Positions 14,980 to 22,089 of a stretch of DNA of 28,835 bases are shown here, piece after piece. The stretch is from Bacilli bacterium (GTDB lineage Bacteria > Bacillota_I > Bacilli_A > RFN20 > CAG-826): NCBI GenBank assembly GCA_016296285.1, contig JAEDJP010000006.1, forward strand, positions 1-28,835. Direction: 5' to 3'. The position numbers and the translations under genes were made by a program. The notes under the pieces were generated by a model. That model did no database searches. It was given only the letters and a program-made list of their open reading frames with translations, and was not told the DNA's origin. Numbering within the stretch: position 1 is the first letter of the stretch; each line of letters opens with the position of its first letter.

Positions 14980-16540
14980 TGGCGTTCTCCTTCCGACGAA
15001 AGAGGCTCGATACGAGTTTCTCTTTGCAAAGGGCGAGACCTCCCACGTAGATGATGGCATCCCCCAGAACCATGATGATGAGCGTGAGAAGATACGACTT
15101 CCAAAGGTCGGCGCCCTTGAAAGGCAGGACATTCGTGAGCCATGGAGCAAGGAACGCGGTGATGAGACCAATAAGGCTGCCCATCAAGACGATCTTTAGA
15201 ATATTCCGATTGAAGATGGCGTGTCGCGCGTATTTGCCCGACAGCACGATGAGAACCACCAAGAGGCCAACGTCCGCGATGGCTGTCGCAAGGGCGACGC
15301 CGACGGCAGGACGCTTAGAAAAAAACGTGAGGGCGAAGAGGAAGGAAAGCCCGATGTTGAGCGCGATCCCGATGGCCATGGAAACGAGATAATGTTTCTC
15401 TTTTTTCGCGGGGATCAGGATCTCGGTGTAGATGTTGTCCCCGATGGAATATGTGAGCATCATGGCGCTTAAAATCGCGAGGATCGCCGCCCCGTCCTGA
15501 TATTGGTTCGAGACGTCCGATCCGGAGATGAGGGCCGTGATCTGCGTGGCCATCGTGGCCATCGTCGCGATGGCGGGAACGGCGATGAAGAACGTAATGT
15601 TTAAGGAGTAATCGACGAGGTTTTGGAAGAACCTCTTGTCTTTCATCTCGTAATAGTACGAGGCGCGCGGCATGAAAACGGCGTAAAGAGACGTGATTAA
15701 AGTGATGATGATATCGACGCCTTTGACCCCGACGGAATACGCCCCGACCGCCGCCTTCGTTGGGTCGAGATAACCGAGGATGAACTCGTCGGTCTGGTTA
15801 TAAACCGTGAGGGCCATGGAAACGAGGAAGAGCAAGAAGAGGGGCTTGAGATAGGGGTGGAAGCGATAAGGCTCGGTCTTTTTCCATGAGATGAATTTCG
15901 GGAGCCAGATTCCGTTGATGACGGCGGTCAGGACCGTCGATGAGATCGTGATCAGCGCGTAGATATGAACCTCGTTCAGGGCCGGATTCACATACACGTC
16001 CCCGTCATAATAACCGGATTTGGCCTTGATGAAGAGGAACGTCATCAAGGCGCTTAAGGCGATGAGGGCGATGGATCGAACCGTGATGTAGAAGTGTTTC
16101 TCCAGGACGATATACACCCATTCAAAGGAGAAAGCGCCAGCGAGGAAATTGATCGAGAGCAAGAAAATGAGCCCGTTGTTCTCGCGGAGAGAAGGCACCG
16201 TAAAGGCGAGAACGGCCATGAACGTGAAACTCAAGAGGGTTGTGATCCCCTGCATCAAGAAAAAGAGCTGGACGAGATGGGAGAACTTGCGCTTGTCGTC
16301 TTTGACTTTACTGCATTCCCGGATCGCCAGGTTTGGGATGGAAATCTTTGCCAAGATCAGGAAGTAGTAAACGAAGGTGTTAGCCCAGGTGTATAACCCG
16401 AACGCCTGATCCCCGAGAGCCCTCGTCACAAAGGGAAAGGTGATGAAGGAAAGAACCGTCATCGTGAGCGTGCGGATGAGATTGATGGCAACGTTGGAGC
16501 GGATGGTTTTCGCCGGGTTGCTTCCCTTGGCCTCTGACAT
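14972..16540 (-). CDS. Oligosaccharide flippase (Wzx-like, MOP superfamily)
   Basis: A 522-residue membrane protein with about 12-14 helices. It fits the polysaccharide-exporter branch of the MOP superfamily, which flips lipid-linked oligosaccharide units across the membrane. Supporting segments are the opening SNVAINLIRTLTMTVLSFI...PFVTRALGDQAFGLYTWANTF region, which is characteristic of Wzx/RfbX proteins, and the repeated helix pairs after it. The start at 16540 is fixed by an extended -10 element on the minus strand (TG, one base, GATAAT) ending six bases before the ATG, so the message should be leaderless. It is the first gene of a two-gene operon with the TupA-like gene and is divergent from a GT4 gene. 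Confidence 0.9.
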   Translation of the reverse strand: MSEAKGSNPAKTIRSNVAINLIRTLTMTVLSFITFPFVTRALGDQAFGLYTWANTFVYYFLILAKISIPNLAIRECSKVKDDKRKFSHLVQLFFLMQGITTLLSFTFMAVLAFTVPSLRENNGLIFLLSINFLAGAFSFEWVYIVLEKHFYITVRSIALIALSALMTFLFIKAKSGYYDGDVYVNPALNEVHIYALITISSTVLTAVINGIWLPKFISWKKTEPYRFHPYLKPLFLLFLVSMALTVYNQTDEFILGYLDPTKAAVGAYSVGVKGVDIIITLITSLYAVFMPRASYYYEMKDKRFFQNLVDYSLNITFFIAVPAIATMATMATQITALISGSDVSNQYQDGAAILAILSAMMLTYSIGDNIYTEILIPAKKEKHYLVSMAIGIALNIGLSFLFALTFFSKRPAVGVALATAIADVGLLVVLIVLSGKYARHAIFNRNILKIVLMGSLIGLITAFLAPWLTNVLPFKGADLWKSYLLTLIIMVLGDAIIYVGGLALCKEKLVSSLFRRKENANE

Positions 16541-16546
16541 GTGTTG

Positions 16547-16555
16547 ATTATCGCA
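16547..16555 (-). promoter_or_regulatory. Extended -10 promoter of the flippase operon (leaderless)
   Basis: On the minus strand TG, one base, then GATAAT (16547-16552) ends six bases before the ATG at 16540. The extended -10 form explains the missing -35 box. Confidence 0.65.
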
Positions 16556-16608
16556 TCTTTGATTTACACAACCTAGATGAATTGTGCGCTAGTTTTACTA
16601 GAATCCGA

Positions 16609-16631
16609 TATAATGAACTTACCAAAAGGGG
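16609..16631 (+). promoter_or_regulatory. -10 box and ribosome site of the WbuB-like gene
   Basis: TATAAT at 16609-16614 is followed by AAAAGGGG (16624-16631), eight bases before the ATG at 16640. The predicted leader is only about 19 bases. No good -35 box is visible. It is divergent from the flippase promoter. Confidence 0.6.
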
Positions 16632-16639
16632 CCATCCGA

Positions 16640-17821
16640 ATGAAAATCCTCGTCGTTTGCCAGTATTACTATCCCGAGAATTTCTCCATCACCTCCCTTT
16701 GCGAGGAATGGGTGAGACTCGGGCACGAGGTTTTGGTCGTGACCGGGAAACCAAACTACGGGTACGGTCGCATTCTCGAAGGTTACGAAGATGTCGTTGA
16801 TGAAGAGATTCACGGCGTTCGCGTCCATCGCGTGTCTCTTTCGCCCCGAAAGGAATCGAAACTCTCAATCATCAAGAATTACTTGTCGTTCTGGCTTCAT
16901 TCCAAACGTTATCTCTCGCATCTCAAGGAATCCTTTGATGTCGTCTATTCGATGAGCTTGAGCCCGGTCATCTCGATTGCCGGTGCCAATCGATACGCGA
17001 AAAAACATCACGTCAAACATATCCTTCATTGCCTTGATCTTTGGCCGGAATCCGTGTCTGTCACCGGTGCCGTTTCCAAGAAGAACCCCTTGTTCGGAAT
17101 CCTGTATCTCTGGTCCAAAATGCTCTATGCCAAAACCGACAAGATCCTGGTTTCTTCCCCGTCGTTCGAGGAGTATTTCCGGAAGGTTCTCAAACTCAAG
17201 AAACACCCCATTCAGTATTTGCCCCAGCCGCCATTCTTGGCTCAACCCCAAGGGGATGCTGTTTCCTATTCTCATCGCTATAACATCGTCTATGCTGGGA
17301 ATCTAGGAACCCTGCAACTCATCGAAAACCTTGCAAAAGCCACGTTGATCGCCGCAAAAAGCGAGGATGTTGTCTTGCATGTCATGGGGATGGGGGCTCG
17401 CGCAAAGGCGCTTGAAACCTTTGTTGAAGAACAACACGCTTCTGAGAACATCGCCCTTTATGGGACTCGTCCGCGTGGGGTTGCCGCTACCTTCTATCCG
17501 AACTCCACCGCGATCGTCGTCACGTTGAAACAGGATGGCGTCGTTGGCAAAACGATTCCTAGCAAGCTCGTCTCTTCCTTGTCCTACGGTCGCCCGATTC
17601 TGGCCTCCATCGGAGGGGATGGAAGAACGGTGCTCGAAGATGCGGGAGGAACGGTTTTCTCGAAAGGCGAAACTCCGGAAGAACTCGCGGAAGCCATTCT
17701 TAATCTCTGCCGGATGAGCGACGAGGAAAGAGAAGAAGCCGGACGAAAGAATGCCGCCTATTTCTCGGAGCATTTCAGTTTGTCCACCATCGCTACATCC
17801 ACATTGGATGAACTAAAGTGA
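16640..17821 (+). CDS. GT4-family glycosyltransferase, WbuB-like
   Basis: A 393-residue cytoplasmic, membrane-associated glycosyltransferase with the GT-B fold. The N-terminal MKILVVCQYYYPENF and GHEVLVVTGKPNYGYG segments closely follow WbuB-type enzymes, which add amino-sugars to lipid-linked glycans. CLDLWPESV comes near the domain junction. The C-terminal nucleotide-sugar domain begins at IVYAGNLG, and GVVGKTIPSKLVSSLSYGRPILA is the segment that contacts the donor. The donor sugar is not predictable. The ATG at 16640 is preferred over upstream in-frame codons because it matches the family start and has a ribosome site. It converges on the following glycosyltransferase gene with a 9-base overlap. 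Confidence 0.9.
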   Translation: MKILVVCQYYYPENFSITSLCEEWVRLGHEVLVVTGKPNYGYGRILEGYEDVVDEEIHGVRVHRVSLSPRKESKLSIIKNYLSFWLHSKRYLSHLKESFDVVYSMSLSPVISIAGANRYAKKHHVKHILHCLDLWPESVSVTGAVSKKNPLFGILYLWSKMLYAKTDKILVSSPSFEEYFRKVLKLKKHPIQYLPQPPFLAQPQGDAVSYSHRYNIVYAGNLGTLQLIENLAKATLIAAKSEDVVLHVMGMGARAKALETFVEEQHASENIALYGTRPRGVAATFYPNSTAIVVTLKQDGVVGKTIPSKLVSSLSYGRPILASIGGDGRTVLEDAGGTVFSKGETPEELAEAILNLCRMSDEEREEAGRKNAAYFSEHFSLSTIATSTLDELK

Positions 17822-18901
17822 TGCCAAGAAATCTTTGATTCGTTTGCCAATCGTCTCTTTGCCGATCAACGAGGCGATTTTTTCTTTTGCCCCGTTCATG
17901 GGGACGTTCGCTCCATTTTGATTGAAGATTTCGGCGAGGGCTTTTTCAAGTTCGCCAACGTCTTCCGGAAGCCAGAGGGCGTCTCCGCGGAACTCCTCCA
18001 CCAAGGGCTTTGAGGGCGTCAGGGCAATCCTGGTGGCATTCGCGAAATATTCAAGGTCCTTTGATGGGATGGATACGTTGTCGAGGGATTCGCGGTAGTG
18101 GCGGGCGTTTAAAGCGACCAGGGCGTGCTGTTGATAAGCCGCGTTCTGGGCACGGTCGATTTGGCCAAGGAAATGGATTCTCCCATCGGCCTTCGCGGAT
18201 TCCATGATTTGCTCCGTCAACGGCCCGTGACCCGCGAGGTAGAACGGGATTGTGGTTTTCGATTGCGCATAAGCTCGAAGCAGGGACCCTGCCCCGTCTT
18301 TTTCGTATAGGGCTCCCCCGTAATAGAAGTAAGGTCCTTGGACGGGGCTTGGATGAGTTGCGTAATCGTCGGCGATTCCCAAAAAGCAAAGGAAGGGCTT
18401 TTCCTTAGAATTGAAAACCTCGTTAAGACCGTTTGTCAGCCCGATATAGGCCGGACGCTTGGCGGAAAGGTGCTTTGCAAGAAAACGATAAACCCTGCCC
18501 GTTCCCGTCAGGTTTCCTGGATCATCGGTTAGGACGGGAATTGCGGCGGCGCCCAGCTTCTTTTCAAGTTGTAAAGCGGCTTTCGCGCATTGAAGGTTGA
18601 GGGAATCGTACAAAATGAAATCTGTGCGGCCCGCTTCTGAATCTGTTGCTCGCTTTACGAGGGCTTTCGCTCCTGCCCAAGGTTGGAAACGAGATGGTTT
18701 GAAGGAGGCGATTTGGATTTCGTTTTCCTCATGGACGGGAAAGGGAAGAGGGGTGATGGAACGCACGTCGCAAACGGTCTGGAGGGCCTTTAGAAGCCGG
18801 TGGTAAAAATTTTGGGAGGCCGGATTCCGCGGATGGCCATCACGCACGATCTCCGCGAAGGCCTGTTCTTCGAGAACGGTGGAAAGAAGCAAGATCTTCA
18901 T
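17813..18901 (-). CDS. Putative GT-B glycosyltransferase
   Basis: A 362-residue protein that opens with MKILLLSTV and carries a donor-domain pattern in the second half: PYFYYGGALYEKDGAGSLLRAY, then IPFYLAGHGPLTEQI, then IHFLGQIDRAQNAAYQQHALVALN, then IPSKDLEYFANATRIALT. This is the usual order of GT4-like enzymes, with divergent acidic residues near SIPSKDLEYF in place of the common ExxxxxxxE motif. It is probably cytoplasmic and acts on a lipid-linked acceptor; the donor is unknown. Its ATG overlaps the stop of the preceding minus-strand glycosyltransferase as ATGA (18898-18901), so the two are co-translated. Confidence 0.8.
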   Translation of the reverse strand: MKILLLSTVLEEQAFAEIVRDGHPRNPASQNFYHRLLKALQTVCDVRSITPLPFPVHEENEIQIASFKPSRFQPWAGAKALVKRATDSEAGRTDFILYDSLNLQCAKAALQLEKKLGAAAIPVLTDDPGNLTGTGRVYRFLAKHLSAKRPAYIGLTNGLNEVFNSKEKPFLCFLGIADDYATHPSPVQGPYFYYGGALYEKDGAGSLLRAYAQSKTTIPFYLAGHGPLTEQIMESAKADGRIHFLGQIDRAQNAAYQQHALVALNARHYRESLDNVSIPSKDLEYFANATRIALTPSKPLVEEFRGDALWLPEDVGELEKALAEIFNQNGANVPMNGAKEKIASLIGKETIGKRIKDFLASL

Positions 18902-19998
18902 TTGTTTGCCTCCATAAGCGCGGAGAAGAACTTGAGATGCTCTTGGGCAGATCGTTCGACGGTGTTATTCTTCGCGGTCTGCAAAGCATTCGCGCCCATG
19001 CCTTCAAAAGAAGAATTTAGGGCACCCAGTATGCCGTTTTTGTCCCCCAAGGTAACGACATAGCCGTTGAACCCATCCCGAATCAAATGCAAGGCGGCGT
19101 TCATGTTCTTGCTCGCGATGACGGGCAATCCCTGGCTAAGGGCCTCGTTGATCACGTGCCCATAGATATCTTCTTTCGAAAGGGTGACGAAGGCATCGGC
19201 GGCGCGGAAATAACGGAATAGCTCGTCATGGGGGAGATAAGGGAGAAACGTCACGTTCGTGAGGCCAAGATTTTTCGCTTGTTGCTCGAGGACGGCCTTT
19301 TGGGGTCCGTCGCCCGTAAGAAGCAAAGTGTCACCTTTGTCCATGCTTGGCCAATAAGAAAGAAGTTCCGCGACGTTTTTCCGCTCGATGAATTGCCCCG
19401 AGGAGATGAAAACGCGTTTTCCTTGGATTCCGAGTTCCTTCCGAAGGGCCTCTTTCTCATCTTGAGAAAATGCTTGAGGGACGAGATCTCTTTCCGAAAC
19501 CGAGGAGTACGGATAAAGGAGGATTTTCGTTTCGTCGGCACCGTAATGGATCAGATATTGAGCGCTGCGGGCGTCAGGAGCTAGATAAGCGTTTGCCCCG
19601 GAAATGAAACGCGTTTTCCTTTTTACTTTCCAAGGAGCTTCTCCCGCTTTGGCTATTCCGCCGTTAATGGCGAAAACATAGGGAATACGATGCCGTTTGC
19701 AATACGAAATCGCGGATTGTTCCGTGAGGGTTCTCCACCCGTTCAAGACGATGACGTCATAATCCCCGCGCTTCAGGAATTTCCGATAAGCCATCGTGAA
19801 ATTGTCAATGCCCCCAAGATGGATTGAATGGGCGATTTCCGCGTGGAAATGTTTCGGTTTGTGGCTATAGAAAACGCTGTTTCTCCCCGCTTCGGTCCCC
19901 CGTTCGAAAAGAACGTCGAGCTTCGCGGATTTTCCGATCTCGTTGAAAAGGTCGACTTTATAAGGGGCGGGATGGTTGAAAAGCCAAAAGATTTTCAC
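18898..19998 (-). CDS. GT4-family glycosyltransferase
   Basis: A 366-residue GT-B-fold glycosyltransferase. The N-terminal part has LFNHPAPYKVDLFNEIG and VIVLNGWRTLTEQSAI. The C-terminal part has FISSGQFIERKNVAELL, LLLTGDGPQ, then VTFLPYLPHDELFRYFRAADAFV, and the conserved E-x7-E stretch EDIYGHVINEALSQGLPVIAS, whose acidic residues hold the nucleotide. It is the first gene of a minus-strand pair. The GTG at 19998 is chosen because a CATAAT -10 box on the minus strand ends six bases before it and the protein then begins like family members; longer versions would need translation from before the promoter. It is divergent from ung, with 48 bases between starts. Confidence 0.88.
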   Translation of the reverse strand: MKIFWLFNHPAPYKVDLFNEIGKSAKLDVLFERGTEAGRNSVFYSHKPKHFHAEIAHSIHLGGIDNFTMAYRKFLKRGDYDVIVLNGWRTLTEQSAISYCKRHRIPYVFAINGGIAKAGEAPWKVKRKTRFISGANAYLAPDARSAQYLIHYGADETKILLYPYSSVSERDLVPQAFSQDEKEALRKELGIQGKRVFISSGQFIERKNVAELLSYWPSMDKGDTLLLTGDGPQKAVLEQQAKNLGLTNVTFLPYLPHDELFRYFRAADAFVTLSKEDIYGHVINEALSQGLPVIASKNMNAALHLIRDGFNGYVVTLGDKNGILGALNSSFEGMGANALQTAKNNTVERSAQEHLKFFSALMEANK

Positions 19999-20004
19999 TC
20001 GCCC

Positions 20005-20010
20005 ATTATG
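20005..20010 (-). promoter_or_regulatory. -10 box of the GT4 pair (leaderless)
   Basis: CATAAT on the minus strand, six bases (GGGCGA) before the GTG at 19998. No -35 box or Shine-Dalgarno site is evident. Confidence 0.5.
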
Positions 20011-20033
20011 CCACAAGTTCGCCTGTAACGCCT

Positions 20034-20039
20034 TATAAT
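20034..20039 (+). promoter_or_regulatory. -10 box of ung (leaderless)
   Basis: Perfect TATAAT, seven bases before the ATG at 20047. Two earlier ATGs (20038, 20041) overlap or touch the box and precede the expected transcription start, so this site decides the start codon. It lies only 23 bases from the oppositely oriented box of the GT4 pair. Confidence 0.65.
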
Positions 20040-20046
20040 GATGGGG

Positions 20047-20709
20047 ATGAAACGGGATTGGGATGAGTTTTTCCGTCAGGAAGAAAGCAAGGAGCATTAT
20101 CAATATTTGCTCCACTTTTTAGGGGACGCGTATCGCCATTATGAGGTTTATCCTCCAAAAGAGAGGGTTTTCCAAGCGTTTGAGGAAACTTCCCCAAAAA
20201 ACCTTAAAGCCGTCATCCTCGGCCAAGACCCCTATCATGAACCAGGCCAAGCCATGGGACTATCTTTTTCCGTTCCCAAAGGCACCCCGCTACCCCCTTC
20301 CCTTCAAAACATCTACAAAGAGATGAAAGACGACCTCAGAATCGCAAGGGACCCGACATCCGGAGACCTCACGGGAATCGCCAGGGAAGGCGTCTTGTTC
20401 CTCAATGCGTATCTCGCGGTCAAACGCGGTATCGCCTTGAGCCTCGCAGACCCAAAATTTTTGGATTTCACGGGGGACGTCATGACGTATTTAGACCATC
20501 TTGAGCAACCTCTTGTCTTCATTTTGTGGGGCGGCTTCGCCCGTCGTTTCGCCCCATTGATCCATCGAGCGAATCACCTCGTGTTGCAAAGCGCCCACCC
20601 GTCTCCGCTTTCTGCGAACAGGGGAGGATTCTTTGGGACGAAACCCTTTTCCAAAACGAATGCGTTTTTACTCCAAAACGGGGCATCTCCTATTGACTGG
20701 TCCAAATAA
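20047..20709 (+). CDS. ung: Uracil-DNA glycosylase, family 1
   Basis: Removes uracil from DNA as the first step of base-excision repair. The 220-residue protein has the water-activating motif GQDPYH at residues 59-64 (catalytic D61) and the HPSPLSA motif at 184-190 (H184, with the leucine of the minor-groove loop). GVLFLNAYLAVKRG matches the conserved core strand; the preceding tryptophan-alanine of most family members is replaced by IA. The start MKRDWDEFF fits the family. A -10 box seven bases upstream predicts a leaderless message. The next element, a TPP riboswitch, begins right after the TAA, and no separate promoter is seen for it, so ung and the ThiT gene may share a transcript. Confidence 0.95.
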   Translation: MKRDWDEFFRQEESKEHYQYLLHFLGDAYRHYEVYPPKERVFQAFEETSPKNLKAVILGQDPYHEPGQAMGLSFSVPKGTPLPPSLQNIYKEMKDDLRIARDPTSGDLTGIAREGVLFLNAYLAVKRGIALSLADPKFLDFTGDVMTYLDHLEQPLVFILWGGFARRFAPLIHRANHLVLQSAHPSPLSANRGGFFGTKPFSKTNAFLLQNGASPIDWSK

Positions 20710-20816
20710 TCGGGGTACCTTAATCGCGCCGGAGCTGACCAGCGAGTTGGCTGAGAGGAATCGTGTTCCGATTCGACGGTTTACCTGATCCAGATAATGC
20801 TGGCGTAGGAATCACG
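20710..20816 (+). promoter_or_regulatory. TPP (THI-box) riboswitch aptamer
   Basis: Conserved aptamer parts are in order: CGGGGTACC, GGCTGAGAGG (the pyrimidine-sensing arm) and ACCTGATCCAGATAATGC with TGGCGTAGGAA, which includes the CCAG/CTGG helix around ATAATG. A variable hairpin GAATCG/CGATTC sits between the arms. It binds thiamine pyrophosphate and controls the thiamine-transporter gene directly downstream. The enclosing P1 helix is weak by eye. Confidence 0.93.
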
Positions 20817-20858
20817 TCTCCTTCTTTTTGGGTTTGGGTAATGGCTCAAGAAAGGAGA
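20817..20858 (+). promoter_or_regulatory. Expression platform: Shine-Dalgarno-sequestering hairpin
   Basis: TCTCCTT (20817-20823) is exactly complementary to AAGGAGA (20852-20858), the ribosome site of the ThiT gene, and TTTTG/CAAGA pairs lengthen the stem inside. No T tract follows, so control is probably at translation start rather than termination. Confidence 0.7.
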
Positions 20859-20865
20859 ATTTTTT

Positions 20866-21969
20866 ATGTCTGAGCTATCCCAAGAAGCGCCTCAGAATGG
20901 CGCGAAACAGCAAGAAAGCCGCTGGAAAGGCTTTCTCCGGAAATTCGGCTCTTTGATCGCCGCCGCTTTCGGAATCATCGCCCTCGGGCTCTTGTTTGCC
21001 CCGATCGTCTCTTATGAGACCAAGATCTATGTGGGTGACGAGAAGATCAAAACGAGCTACCCCCTCAACATCGTCGAGATGCTCCGTGGGGAGTATCCCA
21101 TGAACTGGTCGATCGTCCTCACCCTCGTGATGCTCGTCCTTGGCATCGCTCTCTGCGTCGTCGCGACCCTCGTCAAAAACGAGAAAGCCAAGGAAGGCTG
21201 GAGCGTTGGAGCCGCCTTGTCGTTCCTCCTCGCGTTCTGCCTCTTTGCCATCTCTCCGTACCTCTTCGACTGGAATGCCGCTTATTTCGGGCTCATCGAG
21301 AACTATAACGGCACCGAGCTTGCCACCGGTGGAGCCCTTGGCATCGTCTTCTCGTTGATCGCCGCGTTCTTTGCCGCGGTCGTCCCCTTCCAAAACCGTG
21401 AGATCACGGTCGCCGAAATCGCGGAGGATGGCATTCTCATCGCCTTGTCCTTCGGTCTCAACTTCGTCAAGATTCCTGTCGGCGCTACGGGCGGTTCCAT
21501 CAATTTCCAGATGTTGCCCCTCATGTTGATCGCCCTTCGTCGCGGTCCTGCTTCCGGCCTGATCTGCGGCGGTCTTCTCTATGGCTTCCTTACCTGCCTT
21601 ACCGACGGCTATGGCTTTGCCACGTTCCCCTTCGATTATCTTGTCGGCTTCGGCTCCGTCGCGATCATGGGCTTCATTCGTCCGCTTGTTTTCAGCGCTT
21701 CCGCCATGTCCACCGGCAAGCTCAGCAAGAAGGAATTCCTGATCGGCGAAGTTGCGATTCTTGTCGCCGGCCTTCTTGCCACGTTCGTTCGTTTCGCCGG
21801 TTCGACGGCCTCCTCGATGCTTCTTTATGGCTATGACTTCGCTGCAGCCGCGGAATATAACGCCATTTACATCCCGGTGACCGGCGCTTGCGCCATCGTC
21901 GCCCTCATGCTTCTCTACGTCCCCCTCGTCAAGGTTCAGAAAGCCTTCCCGGTTCGAAAAACGTTATAA
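20866..21969 (+). CDS. thiT: ThiT-type thiamine ECF S-component with extra N-terminal membrane module
   Basis: A 367-residue membrane protein. The C-terminal half (about 182-360) is the thiamine-binding S-component: GGSINFQMLPLMLIALRRG, then LTDGYGFATFPFDYLVGFGS, and RFAGSTASSMLLYGYDF followed by YNAIYIPVTG, matching ThiT helices and ligand-contact regions. ThiT proteins are usually near 190 residues. Here about 175 residues precede the domain, with four likely helices (about 28-48, 82-103, 113-132 and 155-173) and an external loop; I do not recognise that module. Thiamine uptake would need EcfA, EcfA' and EcfT, which are not in the window. The ATG at 20866 has AAAGGAGA at 20851-20858, sequestered by the riboswitch platform. 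It ends at a strong terminator. Confidence 0.9.
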   Translation: MSELSQEAPQNGAKQQESRWKGFLRKFGSLIAAAFGIIALGLLFAPIVSYETKIYVGDEKIKTSYPLNIVEMLRGEYPMNWSIVLTLVMLVLGIALCVVATLVKNEKAKEGWSVGAALSFLLAFCLFAISPYLFDWNAAYFGLIENYNGTELATGGALGIVFSLIAAFFAAVVPFQNREITVAEIAEDGILIALSFGLNFVKIPVGATGGSINFQMLPLMLIALRRGPASGLICGGLLYGFLTCLTDGYGFATFPFDYLVGFGSVAIMGFIRPLVFSASAMSTGKLSKKEFLIGEVAILVAGLLATFVRFAGSTASSMLLYGYDFAAAAEYNAIYIPVTGACAIVALMLLYVPLVKVQKAFPVRKTL

Positions 21970-21992
21970 TGCCCCTTCTCTTTTGAAACAAT

Positions 21993-22016
21993 GCGCCCCG
22001 ATTTCGGGGCGTTTTT
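21993..22016 (+). terminator. Intrinsic terminator after thiT
   Basis: CGCCCCG (21994-22000) and CGGGGCG (22005-22011) pair perfectly around an ATTT loop, followed by TTTTT (22012-22016). Confidence 0.92.
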
Positions 22017-22061
22017 GTTTCACCCCTCAATCGTTTCTTTTGGTTTTTTCGCGCCCGCTTT

Positions 22062-22082
22062 TATAATACGTTCCGAAAAGGA
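22062..22082 (+). promoter_or_regulatory. -10 box and ribosome site of the DUF3137-like gene
   Basis: TATAAT (22062-22067) and AAAAGGA (22076-22082) lie seven and more bases before the ATG at 22090. The site is too close to the in-frame ATG at 22084, which favours the start at 22090. A TTGGTT at 22040-22045 is a weak -35 candidate. Confidence 0.55.
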
Positions 22083-22089
22083 CATGACC

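Noticed and set aside
20693..20721. TTGACT-17-TACCTT promoter-like pair for the TPP riboswitch
   Set aside because: The -10 part and the start would fall inside the aptamer and remove its 5' strand.
21964..21969. TATAAT-like sequence at the thiT stop codon
   Set aside because: It is formed by the last codons and TAA of thiT and is followed at once by a terminator, with no gene in range.
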